NCBI RefSeq assembly: GCF_000803315.1
Contig: NZ_JRMH01000001.1
Coordinates: forward strand, 1,302,001-1,366,000
DNA: 64,000 bases
Reading direction: 5' to 3'
Source: Pectobacterium actinidiae
GTDB lineage: Bacteria > Pseudomonadota > Gammaproteobacteria > Enterobacterales > Enterobacteriaceae
Position numbers and translations under genes: made by a program. Below are positions 54,258 through 63,650 of the stretch, piece after piece. A model generated the notes under the pieces. That model was given only the letters and a program-made list of their open reading frames with translations, ran no database searches and was not told where the DNA came from. Within the stretch, counting starts at the first letter, position 1. Each line of letters opens with the position of its first letter.

Positions 54258-55391
54258 ATGAAGGATGTACGCATTGGGTTAATCGGCACCGGCTATATCG
54301 GTCGTGCGCATGCCATTGCCTACGCACAGGCACCGACGGTCTTTCCGCTGAAAGGCAATCTGGTGAAGGCAATGCTGGCAGAAGTATCACCGGAACTGGC
54401 GGCCAAACGGGCGCAGGAGTTTGGCTTCCTGCGCTCCACGGGGGACTGGCAGGCGCTGGTGGCGGACCCAGACATTGATGTGGTGGATATCTGCGCGCCG
54501 AACTTTCTGCATAAGACGATGGCGATGGCGGCCATCCAGCATGGCAAGCACGTTTATTCGGAAAAGCCGCTGGCGCTGAACGCGCGTGATGCCCGAGAAA
54601 TGGTTGATGCCGCGCAGCGGGCAGGCGTGAAAACGCTGGTGGGCTTCAACTATATGAAGAATCCAACCTCACAGTTGGCCAAAGAGATTATCGCCAGCGG
54701 CGAGATTGGTGAGGTGGTGCATTTTTACGGCACGCATAACGAAGATTATCTGGCCGATCCGAATAAACCCGCCGACTGGCACTGTTTCAAAGAAACGGCT
54801 GGGCTGGGGGCGCTGGGAGATCTGGCAGCGCATATCGTCAACATGGCGCAGTATCTGGTGGGCGATATCGCCAGCGTCTGCGGCGATCTGCAAACGGTGA
54901 TTACGCAGCGCCCAACGGCACCGGGTAGTAGCAAGCGGGTGCAGGTGGAGAATGAAGATCAGGCGCATGCGATGGTGCGCTTCGCCAGCGGCGCTCGCGG
55001 CGTGATTGAAACCTCGCGTATCGCCTGCGGCCGCAAAATGGGGCTGACCTACGTGGTGACCGGAACGAAAGGCACGCTGAGTTTCACGCAGGAACGCATG
55101 GCGGAGCTGAAGCTCTATCGGCATGACGAACCAGAGAATCGGCAGGGATTCAAAACGTTGCTGACCGGGCCGCAGCATCCTGATTACGCGGCCTTTTGCG
55201 CCAGCGCCGGACACGGTATTGGATTCAACGATCAGAAAACGGTGGAGGTGCGCGATCTGATCGACGGTATTGCGGCTGACGTCCCCATGTGGCCGGATTT
55301 CGAAGAGGGCTGGAAAGTCTCACGAGTTCTGGATGCGATTGTGCAGTCACACGACACGGCGCGTTGGGTGAACGTGGACGAGGTGGGCTAA
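54258..55391 (+). CDS. Second Gfo/Idh/MocA dehydrogenase, inositol-related
   Basis: 377 residues from ATG 54258 with GAGG upstream. N-terminal GLIGTGYIGRAHA is the NAD(P) site, and YSEKPLALNARDAREM holds the catalytic Lys. It is distinct from iolG (377 versus 328 residues). In similar clusters such paralogues oxidise other inositol isomers (scyllo- or D-chiro-) or epimerise them with IolG. The actual substrate is unknown. Confidence 0.85.
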   Translation: MKDVRIGLIGTGYIGRAHAIAYAQAPTVFPLKGNLVKAMLAEVSPELAAKRAQEFGFLRSTGDWQALVADPDIDVVDICAPNFLHKTMAMAAIQHGKHVYSEKPLALNARDAREMVDAAQRAGVKTLVGFNYMKNPTSQLAKEIIASGEIGEVVHFYGTHNEDYLADPNKPADWHCFKETAGLGALGDLAAHIVNMAQYLVGDIASVCGDLQTVITQRPTAPGSSKRVQVENEDQAHAMVRFASGARGVIETSRIACGRKMGLTYVVTGTKGTLSFTQERMAELKLYRHDEPENRQGFKTLLTGPQHPDYAAFCASAGHGIGFNDQKTVEVRDLIDGIAADVPMWPDFEEGWKVSRVLDAIVQSHDTARWVNVDEVG

Positions 55392-55431
55392 TTACGTTTT
55401 TTTACGCGACTTTTTTACAGGATTGGCTGCT

Positions 55432-57336
55432 ATGAGTAAGGAAAAGACGTTTGATGTGATTTGCATGGGGCGCGTTGCTGTCGATCTGTACGGGCAGCAA
55501 ATCGGCGCGCGTCTGGAAGATATGGGCAGCTTCGCCAAGTATCTGGGCGGGTCGTCTGGCAACGTGGCTTACGGCACCGCGCGACAGGGGCTACGCTCTT
55601 CTATGCTGGCGCGCGTGGGCGACGAGCATATGGGGCGGTTCCTGCGTGAAGAGCTGAATCAGGTCGGCTGCGACACCAGCCATTTAATTACGGATAAAGA
55701 ACGTCTGACGGCGCTGGTGCTGTTGGGCATCAAAGATCGCGATACCTTTCCGTTGATTTTCTACCGCGATAACTGCGCCGATATGGCGATTTCGCCGGAG
55801 GATTTCACCGAAGATTACATCGCGTCGTCCCGCTGTCTGGCGATTACCGGCACGCATCTCTCTCACCCTAACACGCGTGAAGCGGTGCTGACGGCGCTGC
55901 AATACGCGCGGCGCAACGGCGTGAAAACGGTGCTGGATGTTGACTACCGTCCGGTGTTGTGGGGACTGACGTCACTGGGCGATGGCGAAACCCGTTTTGT
56001 TGAAGCCCAAGTGGTTACGGAGCAGTTGCAGCAGGTGTTGTCGCTGTTCGACGTGATCGTCGGCACCGAGGAGGAGTTCCACATTGCGGGTGGCAGTACG
56101 GATACCTTGCAGGCGCTGGCTACAGTGCGTCAGCACACGCAGGCGGAACTGGTATGCAAACGCGGGGCGCTAGGCTGCTCGGTGTTTAGCGACGCGATTC
56201 CTGACCATCTGGATAAAGGCATTACGATCAAAGGCGTGCGCGTGGATGTGCTGAACGTGCTGGGGGCGGGGGATGCGTTTATGTCCGGACTGCTGCGCGG
56301 TTATCTCAACGGCGAAGGCTGGGAGAAAGCCTGTGCCTACGCCAATGCCTGCGGTGCGCTGGTGGTGTCACGCCATGGCTGTGCGCCAGCCATGCCAAGC
56401 AAGATCGAGCTGGATAACTATTTAGCCCGCGCGGCAAGCGTGCCGCGTCCCGATCTGGACGAAGAGCTTAACCATCTGCATCGGGTTACGACGCGTCGCA
56501 AACAGTGGCATGAGCTGTGCGTGATCGCGTTCGATCACCGCAGCCAGTTGGAAGATATGGCGCTGAACTGCGGTACTGAAATTAGCCGTATTCCGGCACT
56601 GAAAAAGCTGATTCTGCGTGCCAGCTATGAGGCGGCACAGCAGGCGGGACTGGAAGGTAAAGCCGGTCTGCTGTGTGACGGCACGTTCGGGCAGGATGCG
56701 CTGAACGACATTACGGGAAAAGGCTGGTGGATTGGCCGACCGATTGAGCTGCCGGGATCGCGCCCGTTAATGATGGAGCGCGGCAATATCGGCTCACAGT
56801 TGGTGAGCTGGCCGCTGGAGCACGTGGTGAAATGTCTGGTGTTCTTCCACCCGGAAGATGCCCACGCGCTGCGGCGCGAGCAGGAAATGAAGGTGATGGA
56901 GGTCTATCAGGCCTGTCGCCAGTCCGGCCATGAACTGCTGCTCGAAGTCATTCTGCCCGCGGGGATGCCGCACAGCGATGCGCTTTATCTGCGTGCGATT
57001 CAACGCTTCTACAACCTCGGCGTGCGGCCAGACTGGTGGAAACTGCCACCGCTGTCTGTCGCAGGCTGGGAACAACTCACGCCGCTGCTGGCGCAGCGCG
57101 ATCCCTACTGTCGGGGCGTGGTGATTCTGGGGCTGGATGCGCCATTGGAAACGCTTCAACAGGGCTTCAGCGCCGCCGTGGGTTTCCCGATTGTCAAAGG
57201 CTTTGCCGTCGGTCGCACCCTGTTTGCCCAGCCCGCGCAAAAGTGGCTACGCAACCAGATCGATGACGCCGAATTGATTGAGCAAGTTAAACATAACTAC
57301 CTGCAACTGATCGCCGTCTGGCGTCAGCGCGGTTAA
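55432..57336 (+). CDS. iolC: 5-Dehydro-2-deoxygluconokinase fused to aldolase-like DUF2090 domain
   Basis: 634 residues from ATG 55432. The N-terminal PfkB kinase (about 1-325) has GGSSGNVAYGTARQG and the signature GAGDAFMSGLLRGY near 277. The C-terminal DUF2090 domain (about 340-634) starts near HELCVIAFDHRSQL. The kinase makes 5-dehydro-2-deoxygluconate-6-phosphate. The second domain is taken as the IolJ-type aldolase giving dihydroxyacetone phosphate and malonate semialdehyde; no separate iolJ is in the window. Confidence 0.92.
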   Translation: MSKEKTFDVICMGRVAVDLYGQQIGARLEDMGSFAKYLGGSSGNVAYGTARQGLRSSMLARVGDEHMGRFLREELNQVGCDTSHLITDKERLTALVLLGIKDRDTFPLIFYRDNCADMAISPEDFTEDYIASSRCLAITGTHLSHPNTREAVLTALQYARRNGVKTVLDVDYRPVLWGLTSLGDGETRFVEAQVVTEQLQQVLSLFDVIVGTEEEFHIAGGSTDTLQALATVRQHTQAELVCKRGALGCSVFSDAIPDHLDKGITIKGVRVDVLNVLGAGDAFMSGLLRGYLNGEGWEKACAYANACGALVVSRHGCAPAMPSKIELDNYLARAASVPRPDLDEELNHLHRVTTRRKQWHELCVIAFDHRSQLEDMALNCGTEISRIPALKKLILRASYEAAQQAGLEGKAGLLCDGTFGQDALNDITGKGWWIGRPIELPGSRPLMMERGNIGSQLVSWPLEHVVKCLVFFHPEDAHALRREQEMKVMEVYQACRQSGHELLLEVILPAGMPHSDALYLRAIQRFYNLGVRPDWWKLPPLSVAGWEQLTPLLAQRDPYCRGVVILGLDAPLETLQQGFSAAVGFPIVKGFAVGRTLFAQPAQKWLRNQIDDAELIEQVKHNYLQLIAVWRQRG

Positions 57337-57369
57337 CCCGTTTTTGTGTATTTGAATAAGGGACATAAT

Positions 57370-58260
57370 ATGACTGTTCAACTTGGTATTAATCCACTCA
57401 CCTGGACCAATGACGATCTGCCTTCTCTGGGCGCGGACACCCCGCTGGAAACCTGTCTGAGCGAAGGGCGACAGGCAGGATTCGTCGGTTTTGAATTAGG
57501 CAACAAGTTCCCTCGTCAGGCCAGCGTGCTGGGACCTATCCTGCAAGCGCACGATCTGCGCTTAGTCTCCGGCTGGTATTCTGGCGAACTACTGACTCGC
57601 TCGGTTGAAGAGGAGATTGAGGCGGTACAAGGACATCTGGCGTTGCTGCGCGATCTCGGCGCAACGGTGTTGGTGTTTGCCGAAGTGACGGGTGCGATTC
57701 ACGGCGACCAACAGAAACCCGTTCATCTGCGCCCGCGTTTTCCCGAAGAACGCTGGTCGGAATATGGCAAAAAGCTGACCGAGTTTGCGCGCTATACGCA
57801 AAGTCAGGGTGTGCAGATTGCCTATCACCACCACATGGGCACAGTGATTGAAAGTGCGCAGGACGTGGATAATCTGATGGAACATACCGGGCCAGAAGTC
57901 GGACTGTTGCTGGATACCGGTCATCTGACCTTCGCGGGTGCCGATCCAGTGGCGGTGGCGAAGCGCTGGATTAACCGCATCAATCACGTTCACTGCAAAG
58001 ATATTCGCCCTGATGTGTTGAAAGACGTGAAAAACCGCAAGACCAGCTTTCTGGATGCGGTACTGAGCGGCGTCTTTACCGTACCGGGTGATGGCTGCGT
58101 CGATTATCCGGCGGTGTTCAGCATCCTGAAAGCCAATAACTACAGTGGCTGGCTGGTTGTGGAAGCGGAACAGGATCCGGCCGTCGCGCACCCGCTGACG
58201 TATGCGACACTGGGCTATAATAATTTGCAGCGCTTCGCTCAGCAGGCGGAATTGATCTGA
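57370..58260 (+). CDS. iolE: 2-Keto-myo-inositol (inosose) dehydratase
   Basis: 296 residues from ATG 57370; the upstream frame adds eight residues. Xylose-isomerase-like TIM barrel with VQLGINPLTWTNDDLPSLG, AYHHHMGT, LLDTGHL and HVHCKDI, which give the metal-binding Glu/Asp/His set. It dehydrates 2-keto-myo-inositol to the diketone used by IolD. It is 33 bp after iolC. Confidence 0.94.
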   Translation: MTVQLGINPLTWTNDDLPSLGADTPLETCLSEGRQAGFVGFELGNKFPRQASVLGPILQAHDLRLVSGWYSGELLTRSVEEEIEAVQGHLALLRDLGATVLVFAEVTGAIHGDQQKPVHLRPRFPEERWSEYGKKLTEFARYTQSQGVQIAYHHHMGTVIESAQDVDNLMEHTGPEVGLLLDTGHLTFAGADPVAVAKRWINRINHVHCKDIRPDVLKDVKNRKTSFLDAVLSGVFTVPGDGCVDYPAVFSILKANNYSGWLVVEAEQDPAVAHPLTYATLGYNNLQRFAQQAELI

Positions 58261-58273
58261 TTGGTAGAGAGAG

Positions 58274-58331
58274 TCCCTGTGTATTCACGCTGCTGGCCGA
58301 TCAATGTGCAAGCAGCTTGAAGCACGAGGGG
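58274..58331. repeat. Degenerate short copy of the dispersed palindromic repeat
   Basis: The right end GCAGCTTGAAGCACGAGGGG resembles the CAACTTGAAGTATGACGGG end of the copy at 35398-35535, and the left end CCCTGTGTATTCACGCTGC is its imperfect complement. It lies between iolE and iolB, within the transcript and just before the iolB ribosome site. Similarity is partial. Confidence 0.45.
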
Positions 58332-58350
58332 GAGATAAGGAGGCCAAAAG

Positions 58351-59187
58351 ATGTCCCGACTTTTATCACGCCATCATGCTCCTGACGAGCACGGACGGAC
58401 GCAGCACATCACGCCGGAAACGGCGGGCTGGCGATATGTGGGATTCGAGGTGTATCAACTGGCACCGGAGCAGGTGTTATCGCTGCCCGCCAGCGATAAC
58501 GAACGCTGTCTGGTGCTGGTCAGCGGCAAGGCAACGGTGGTCACGCCGGGCGAATGCTTCGAGCAGATTGGCGACAGAATGAGCCCGTTTGAGCGTAGAA
58601 AGCCCTATGCGGTGTATGTCACGTCTGGAGAGACGATCACGGTGACGGCGCACTCGGCGCTGGAACTGGCAGTTTGCGCCGCACCGGGATTCGGTACGCA
58701 CCCGACCCGATTGATCGCGCCGCAGGATATTGATGCCGAGCAGCGTGGCGTCGGCAATAACCAACGCTATGTGCATAATATTCTGCCGGAAGATAAAGCG
58801 GCAGACAGCCTGTTGGTGGTTGAAGTGTACACCGATGAAGGCTGTACCAGCTCTTATCCCAGTCACAAGCATGACGTCGATAGTCCGCCGCAGGAAACCT
58901 ATCTGGAAGAAACCTACTACCATCGGTTGAATCCAGATCAGGGGTTCTGCCTGCAACGCGTCTATACCGATGATCGTTCATTGGATGAATGCATGGCGGT
59001 CTACGACAGGGACGTGGTACAAGTGCCGCGCGGTTACCATCCGGTCGCGACTATCGCTGGCTATGACAGCTACTATCTGAATGTGATGGCAGGCCCGACG
59101 CGCCAGTGGCGTTTCACCTGGGAAGCGGATCATCAGTGGATCAACAGTCCCGAGTATGCGGATAAACACCGGCGGGGCAACGTGTAG
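58351..59187 (+). CDS. iolB: 5-Deoxy-glucuronate isomerase
   Basis: 278 residues, two-cupin IolB family. Family features are CTSSYPSHKHDVDSP with the metal-binding His, ETYLEETYYHRLNPDQGFC, and VPRGYHPVATIAGY. It converts 5-deoxy-D-glucuronate to 5-dehydro-2-deoxy-D-gluconate, the IolC substrate. AAGGAGG lies 8 bp before ATG 58351. It is the last gene of the inositol run. Confidence 0.94.
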   Translation: MSRLLSRHHAPDEHGRTQHITPETAGWRYVGFEVYQLAPEQVLSLPASDNERCLVLVSGKATVVTPGECFEQIGDRMSPFERRKPYAVYVTSGETITVTAHSALELAVCAAPGFGTHPTRLIAPQDIDAEQRGVGNNQRYVHNILPEDKAADSLLVVEVYTDEGCTSSYPSHKHDVDSPPQETYLEETYYHRLNPDQGFCLQRVYTDDRSLDECMAVYDRDVVQVPRGYHPVATIAGYDSYYLNVMAGPTRQWRFTWEADHQWINSPEYADKHRRGNV

Positions 59188-59301
59188 CGATACTGGCAAA
59201 CGAACGTAAGAATGGGCAGTGGCTTATGGGTAACCTGTAGGCTACTGCTATATTATCTGGGGAAATGTATTCTCGGAAAATAGTTGGTTAACCCAATATT
59301 C

Positions 59302-59622
59302 CTAATCAGTTTCATCTGCTAGTAGGTCGCTTTCATAGTCTTGCCCACCATGCCAAATGCCCAGAATCGTTACTGTTTTTTTCTCTTTTTCCACGATAAA
59401 AGCAATGAGTGTTCGTTTGCTATGGTGAGTGACACGCAGTCCAGGCGCAATATCATTGCGCTGGTTTCCCCTTTCAGGAAATAACTCAAGTGATTCACAG
59501 TAATTAACGATGCTTTCGGTATAGCTAAGTGCTGTTTTGGGTGACGAAACTCTCGCGATGTAGCCGTATAGTGCGGCGAGTTGTTCTTCCGCTTCCGGTG
59601 CGAATACTACCTTGTAATCCAT
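59302..59622 (-). CDS. parE: RelE/ParE-family toxin
   Basis: 106 residues of the ParE/RelE fold: MDYKVVFAPEAEEQLAALYGYIARVSSP, the basic core, and VTILGIWHGGQDYE near the end. ParE toxins inhibit DNA gyrase; RelE ones cleave mRNA. The sequence favours ParE by the pairing antitoxin type. Its ATG overlaps the antitoxin stop by one base (TAATG), so the two are translationally coupled. Confidence 0.85.
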   Translation of the reverse strand: MDYKVVFAPEAEEQLAALYGYIARVSSPKTALSYTESIVNYCESLELFPERGNQRNDIAPGLRVTHHSKRTLIAFIVEKEKKTVTILGIWHGGQDYESDLLADETD

Positions 59623-59900
59623 TACTCTTCTCCGGTCATCTTCCTGAACTCGGCTTTTAATCTGTTCCTAATATCGCTGCTGCTGAGGCTTTCTGTTTCA
59701 CCGCGTTGCAGCGCGTTCCAAGCGGGAACGACCTGTTCCTGCAACCAGTTCTCTACGAGATTATCGCGTGCGATTAGCGCTCGGAGACCTTCCCGAATAA
59801 CCTCACTTTCTGAGGCGTATTCGCCACTAGCAACTCGCGCTTTCACTTGCGCAGCCATTTCATTCGGCAGTGTTATGCTCATCTGTTGTGTTGTTCTCAT
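59622..59900 (-). CDS. parD: ParD-like ribbon-helix-helix antitoxin
   Basis: 92 residues from ATG 59900; a GTG at 59918 would add six. The N-terminal RHH DNA-binding domain MSITLPNEMAAQVKARVASGEYASESEVIREGLRAL is typical of ParD/CopG antitoxins. The C-terminal helix binds the toxin. It precedes parE and probably represses its own promoter. The pair sits next to the 3' end of the short fbpC gene. Confidence 0.86.
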   Translation of the reverse strand: MRTTQQMSITLPNEMAAQVKARVASGEYASESEVIREGLRALIARDNLVENWLQEQVVPAWNALQRGETESLSSSDIRNRLKAEFRKMTGEE

Positions 59901-59977
59901 TGTTGCCCCCCTTACCACGTCGATAGGATTTAATCATACTCATTATTTACCATCTTGTCAGGGATGAACCATCTGAA

Positions 59978-60667
59978 TCAGGCGTCTCGGTTCACCGACA
60001 CACTGCTGAGTGTACCTTCTTTCAAATAGCCAATATGGCTAGCCATCAATTCGGCTTCCTGCTCGCTGTGGGTAACCAGAAGCGCGGTTTGTCCGGCGTC
60101 GCGCAGAATGTCGCGTACTTCCTGTCCCAGTCGTTTGCGGCTGTCGGGGTCGAGGCTGGATAGGGGTTCGTCGAGTAGCAGAACGGCAGGCTGTGGGGCG
60201 AGCGCTCGTGCGAGGGCGATACGTTGCTGTTGTCCGCCAGACATTTCATGTGGGTAGCGCTGTGCCAGCGCGGTGAGATCGACGAGTTCAAGCATGGTGC
60301 GGACGCGCGATTGTTGAAGATCTTTTGGCTGTTTTCTCAGGCCAAAGGCAATATTTTGCGCAGCGGTTAGATGGGGAAACAGGGCGTAGTCTTGAAACAC
60401 CATCCCGACGTTACGCTGTTCCGGCGGCAGATGTACGTCTGGGCCGGCCACACAGCGTCCACCGACGTGAATGGTTCCCTGAGTCACCTGCTCGAAACCC
60501 GCAATCGCACGTAGCGCTGTAGTTTTACCGCATCCTGATGCACCTAGCAGGCAAGCCAACTCACCGGCGGCAACCTGCATGGAGAAACCGTTCAGCACAT
60601 GGTGAAAATGATGCTTGTGCCCGTAAGAGACGTGGACATTATTCAGAACGAGTGTAGCCTCAGACAC
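59978..60667 (-). CDS. fbpC: Ferric iron ABC transporter ATPase, short form
   Basis: 229 residues. Walker A GASGCGKTT, signature MSGGQQQRIALARAL, Walker B LLLDEPLSSLD and the H-loop THSEQEA are intact. Typical FbpC/SfuC ATPases are about 345 residues; here the C-terminal regulatory (TOBE-type) domain is absent. It follows fbpB by 21 bp on the minus strand. ParDE lies directly downstream, so the tail may have been lost when that pair arrived. Confidence 0.88.
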   Translation of the reverse strand: MSEATLVLNNVHVSYGHKHHFHHVLNGFSMQVAAGELACLLGASGCGKTTALRAIAGFEQVTQGTIHVGGRCVAGPDVHLPPEQRNVGMVFQDYALFPHLTAAQNIAFGLRKQPKDLQQSRVRTMLELVDLTALAQRYPHEMSGGQQQRIALARALAPQPAVLLLDEPLSSLDPDSRKRLGQEVRDILRDAGQTALLVTHSEQEAELMASHIGYLKEGTLSSVSVNRDA

Positions 60668-60688
60668 CTTGACTCTTCCTCATGATTT

Positions 60689-62353
60689 TCATTCTTTCTC
60701 AACCGACGTTTTTAGCTGACTGCGAGCCAGCAGCACAACGGGGAGCGTCCCCGCCAGCACAATCAGCAGTGCAGCAATCGCGCCTTCTTCGTAGGTGCCT
60801 CTGGCGGCTTCGGCATACAGAACGGTTGCCAATGTTTCGAAGTTGACCGGTCGCAGCAGCAGCGTCGCGGGAAGCTCTTTCATTGCGTCAGCAAACACCA
60901 GCAGCGCACTGGTCACCAGCGCGGGGCGCAGCAGGGGAAGATGTACGCGTAAAAACGTGATCAATTCGCTTTCACCCAGCAACCGTGACGCCTGTTCCAT
61001 TACCGGAGGAATGCGCGTCAGCCCCGCATCAAGTGCACCAATCCCAATCGCCATAAAGCGAATGGCGCAGCAGATCACCAGCAGGATACCCGCGGAAAGC
61101 AGCGGCAATCCTTTGTAGCCTATCAATTCAGCGAGAAAATTATCTGTTGCCATACCGGGCGTCAGCATGCCAATCGCCAGTACTGTACCGGGAACGGCAT
61201 AGCCCAGCGAGGCGATTCTCAATACCGTGCGGCGGCGCGCTGGCGAACGGTCGGTGATGGCCGAATGACGGGCGTACCACGCAATAATCAGGCTGACGAA
61301 CGTGACGACTAGCGTGACGCCTACGGCCAACAGAAGCGAGTTGTGTAATGACTGTATCAGACCAGCGGAGATCGTCACGCTATCGCCCAGCCGTTTAGCG
61401 CTTTCCCATGCCAGAAAGAGGGCAGGGGCAATGAAGCCGAGTAGGATAGGCAACGCGGTCGCACAGGTCGCCAGCCAGGCGCGTACGCCTTTCAGCGGGG
61501 CGGGCAGGATGCCACGCATCTGTCGGCTGGTGCCGTAGCGCTGGTTTTTTCGGCCGTAATATTCCAGTGTCAGTAGCAGGATGACCACCGTCAGCATCGT
61601 GCAGGCAATCTGCGCGGCGGCGGGTAAATCCGAACGGGTGACCCAAGTGGTATAAACCGTCACAGTCAGCGTATTGACCCCAAGGAATTCGGAGGCACCA
61701 ATATCATTCAGCGTTTCCAGCAAGGCCAGACTCGTGCCAACGGCCAGCGCAGGGCGCGCCATCGGCAAGGCGACGTGCAGGAAGGTGCCTGTTGCACTCA
61801 ACCCCAGCGTGCGAGCCGCTTCCAGCAGGTGTGCAGGCTGGCTGATAAACATGGCGCGCATGGTCAGATAAACATAGGGATAGAGCACCAGCCCGAGCAA
61901 CAGAATTGCGCCCGGCATGGAGCGCAGATCCGGTAGGCGGAACTGGCGCGGGCTGTCGTAGCCCAACAGGCTGCGAATGGCTTCCTGAATCGGCCCTATA
62001 GGATGCAGCAGATCGAGCCAGGCAAACGCGACAATGTAGGTTGGCATCGCCAGCGGTAGCAGCAGCGCCCAGCTAACGAACTGTCTGCCGGGGAAATCAA
62101 ACGCGGTTACTAGCCAGGCGCAGCCTGCGCCAATCACTATGACGAGCACACCGACGCCGACGAGCAGGAGCAGCGTGTTGAGAGTGGCATCGGGCAGCAC
62201 GTAGCGCATCAAGTGATCCCAATGGCCGATGCCAGCGCCAGCGGCTAGCCAAAGCAGGGAAACCAGCGGAGCCAGTACGCCGAGCGCAATGATGACGGCA
62301 GCGATGCGCAGCGGAGAAAAAAAGAGGCGCGGCCGCCCGAAGGTGCCGCGCAT
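60689..62353 (-). CDS. fbpB: Ferric iron ABC transporter permease (fused two-domain)
   Basis: About 554 residues from ATG 62353; a TTG at 62386 would add 11 and overlap fbpA, so the start is uncertain. Two six-helix permease halves each carry an EAA-like loop (LLEAARTLGLSATGTFLHVALP and MEQASRLLGESELITFLRVHLP). SfuB/FbpB proteins have this duplicated layout. It moves ferric iron across the inner membrane with FbpA and FbpC. Confidence 0.9.
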   Translation of the reverse strand: MRGTFGRPRLFFSPLRIAAVIIALGVLAPLVSLLWLAAGAGIGHWDHLMRYVLPDATLNTLLLLVGVGVLVIVIGAGCAWLVTAFDFPGRQFVSWALLLPLAMPTYIVAFAWLDLLHPIGPIQEAIRSLLGYDSPRQFRLPDLRSMPGAILLLGLVLYPYVYLTMRAMFISQPAHLLEAARTLGLSATGTFLHVALPMARPALAVGTSLALLETLNDIGASEFLGVNTLTVTVYTTWVTRSDLPAAAQIACTMLTVVILLLTLEYYGRKNQRYGTSRQMRGILPAPLKGVRAWLATCATALPILLGFIAPALFLAWESAKRLGDSVTISAGLIQSLHNSLLLAVGVTLVVTFVSLIIAWYARHSAITDRSPARRRTVLRIASLGYAVPGTVLAIGMLTPGMATDNFLAELIGYKGLPLLSAGILLVICCAIRFMAIGIGALDAGLTRIPPVMEQASRLLGESELITFLRVHLPLLRPALVTSALLVFADAMKELPATLLLRPVNFETLATVLYAEAARGTYEEGAIAALLIVLAGTLPVVLLARSQLKTSVEKE

Positions 62354-62369
62354 CGTTGACGAACCGGTC

Positions 62370-63416
62370 TTATTGATCGAATCCAACTTTATCTACCAAC
62401 TGACTGGCCTGTTTACGGAATTTAACGATGTCGGTCAGCGGGATGCTATCCACATTCACTTCACCAATCGTGCTGCCAATGGTGGAATCCAGCGTGACGC
62501 CTTTGCGAACCGGATATTCGTAGTTCGCCTGTGCGTAGATCTGTTGAGCGGGAGCGGAGACCAGATATTCCATCAATTTAACGGCTTGATCTTTATGCGG
62601 CGCGTGGCGTGCAACGGCTGCACCGCTGATATTGACGTGTGTGCCGCCGTTTTCAAAGGTAGGCTGAATGACTTTGATGGCATCGCCCCATTTGCGGGCG
62701 TCGGTGCCTTCTTTGGCGTTCTTCATGTGGCCGACATAATAAGAGTTCGCCAGACCCACATCGCAGATGCCGCCGAGGATATCGCGTGCAACGTCGCGGT
62801 CACCACCGGTGGCTTTACGCGCCAAATTGTCTTTCACGCCGCGCAGCCAGGTTTCGGTTTTGGCTTCACCGTGGTGGGCAATCATCGCGGCAACCAATGC
62901 GGTATTGTAAGGGTGTTGACCCGCGCGGATACACACTTTGCCTTTCCATTTCGGATCGGCCAGATTTTCGTAAGTAATGCTTGTCAGCGGCAGTGATTTT
63001 TCCGCATAGAGCACGCGAGAGCGCATTGACAGACCAAACCATTGGTTATCTTTGTCGCGCAGCGCCGCAGGGATGGCTTCGGTCAATGCGTTGGACTGAA
63101 TCGGCTGTGTGACACCCGCGTCCACCAGATCGATCAGGTTACCGGCATCAACGGTCATCAGCAGGTCAGCTGGTGAGTTTTGGCCTTCTGCCTTCACTCG
63201 TTCCAGCATCCCGTCTTTGATGAACACGGTATTGACTTTAACAGACGTCTCTTTGGTGAACGCATCCAGCAGCGGCTGAATCAGGCCGGGCTCACGCGTA
63301 GTGTAAAGTGTCAGAGAGTCGTCTGCGGCAGCAGGCAGTGCATAGGCCACCATCAGTGATGACGCTAACGTCAGCAGGCGCGCTTTTTTGCGCAGAACAG
63401 ACAGCGTTTTTGACAT
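62370..63416 (-). CDS. fbpA: Ferric iron-binding periplasmic protein
   Basis: 348 residues with a signal peptide ending PAAA/DD (about residue 31). Type-2 binding fold of the SfuA/FbpA family: DDSLTLYTTREPGLIQPLLDAF, AEGQNSPADLLMTVDAGNL and ANYEYPVRKGV carrying Tyr residues that bind iron. It is the first gene of the minus-strand iron operon. Upstream a weak Fur-like sequence is present. Start ATG 63416. Confidence 0.92.
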   Translation of the reverse strand: MSKTLSVLRKKARLLTLASSLMVAYALPAAADDSLTLYTTREPGLIQPLLDAFTKETSVKVNTVFIKDGMLERVKAEGQNSPADLLMTVDAGNLIDLVDAGVTQPIQSNALTEAIPAALRDKDNQWFGLSMRSRVLYAEKSLPLTSITYENLADPKWKGKVCIRAGQHPYNTALVAAMIAHHGEAKTETWLRGVKDNLARKATGGDRDVARDILGGICDVGLANSYYVGHMKNAKEGTDARKWGDAIKVIQPTFENGGTHVNISGAAVARHAPHKDQAVKLMEYLVSAPAQQIYAQANYEYPVRKGVTLDSTIGSTIGEVNVDSIPLTDIVKFRKQASQLVDKVGFDQ

Positions 63417-63493
63417 GTTATTATCTTCTCCAGAGTAAAAATGACGCGTAAATGAATAAAATAAGGAGATATTTTCGGCAGGTAACTAAAACA

Positions 63494-63512
63494 ATATATG
63501 ATAATCACTCTT
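63494..63512 (-). promoter_or_regulatory. Weak Fur-box candidate upstream of fbpA
   Basis: The core GATAATCA matches the central eight bases of the Fur consensus GATAATGATAATCATTATC; overall agreement is 12 of 19. It lies about 80 bp upstream of fbpA, a reasonable position for iron control. The outer bases fit poorly. Confidence 0.35.
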
Positions 63513-63650
63513 GTTTGCAATCTCATTAATGCGGTTTATTCACTATCGTGATGGGGGTCAACATACTCACTGCTCGGGAAAGATCTCGATTTTATTTGTC
63601 AGCCTATCGATAAAAACTGTGGTGATTGACTGTCTTGGGTAAGGCCATTG

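Noticed and set aside
59205..59250. Hairpin after iolB as a terminator
   Set aside because: An imperfect GCAGT.GC/GC.ACTGC stem is present but lacks a T tract, so it was not listed as a feature.
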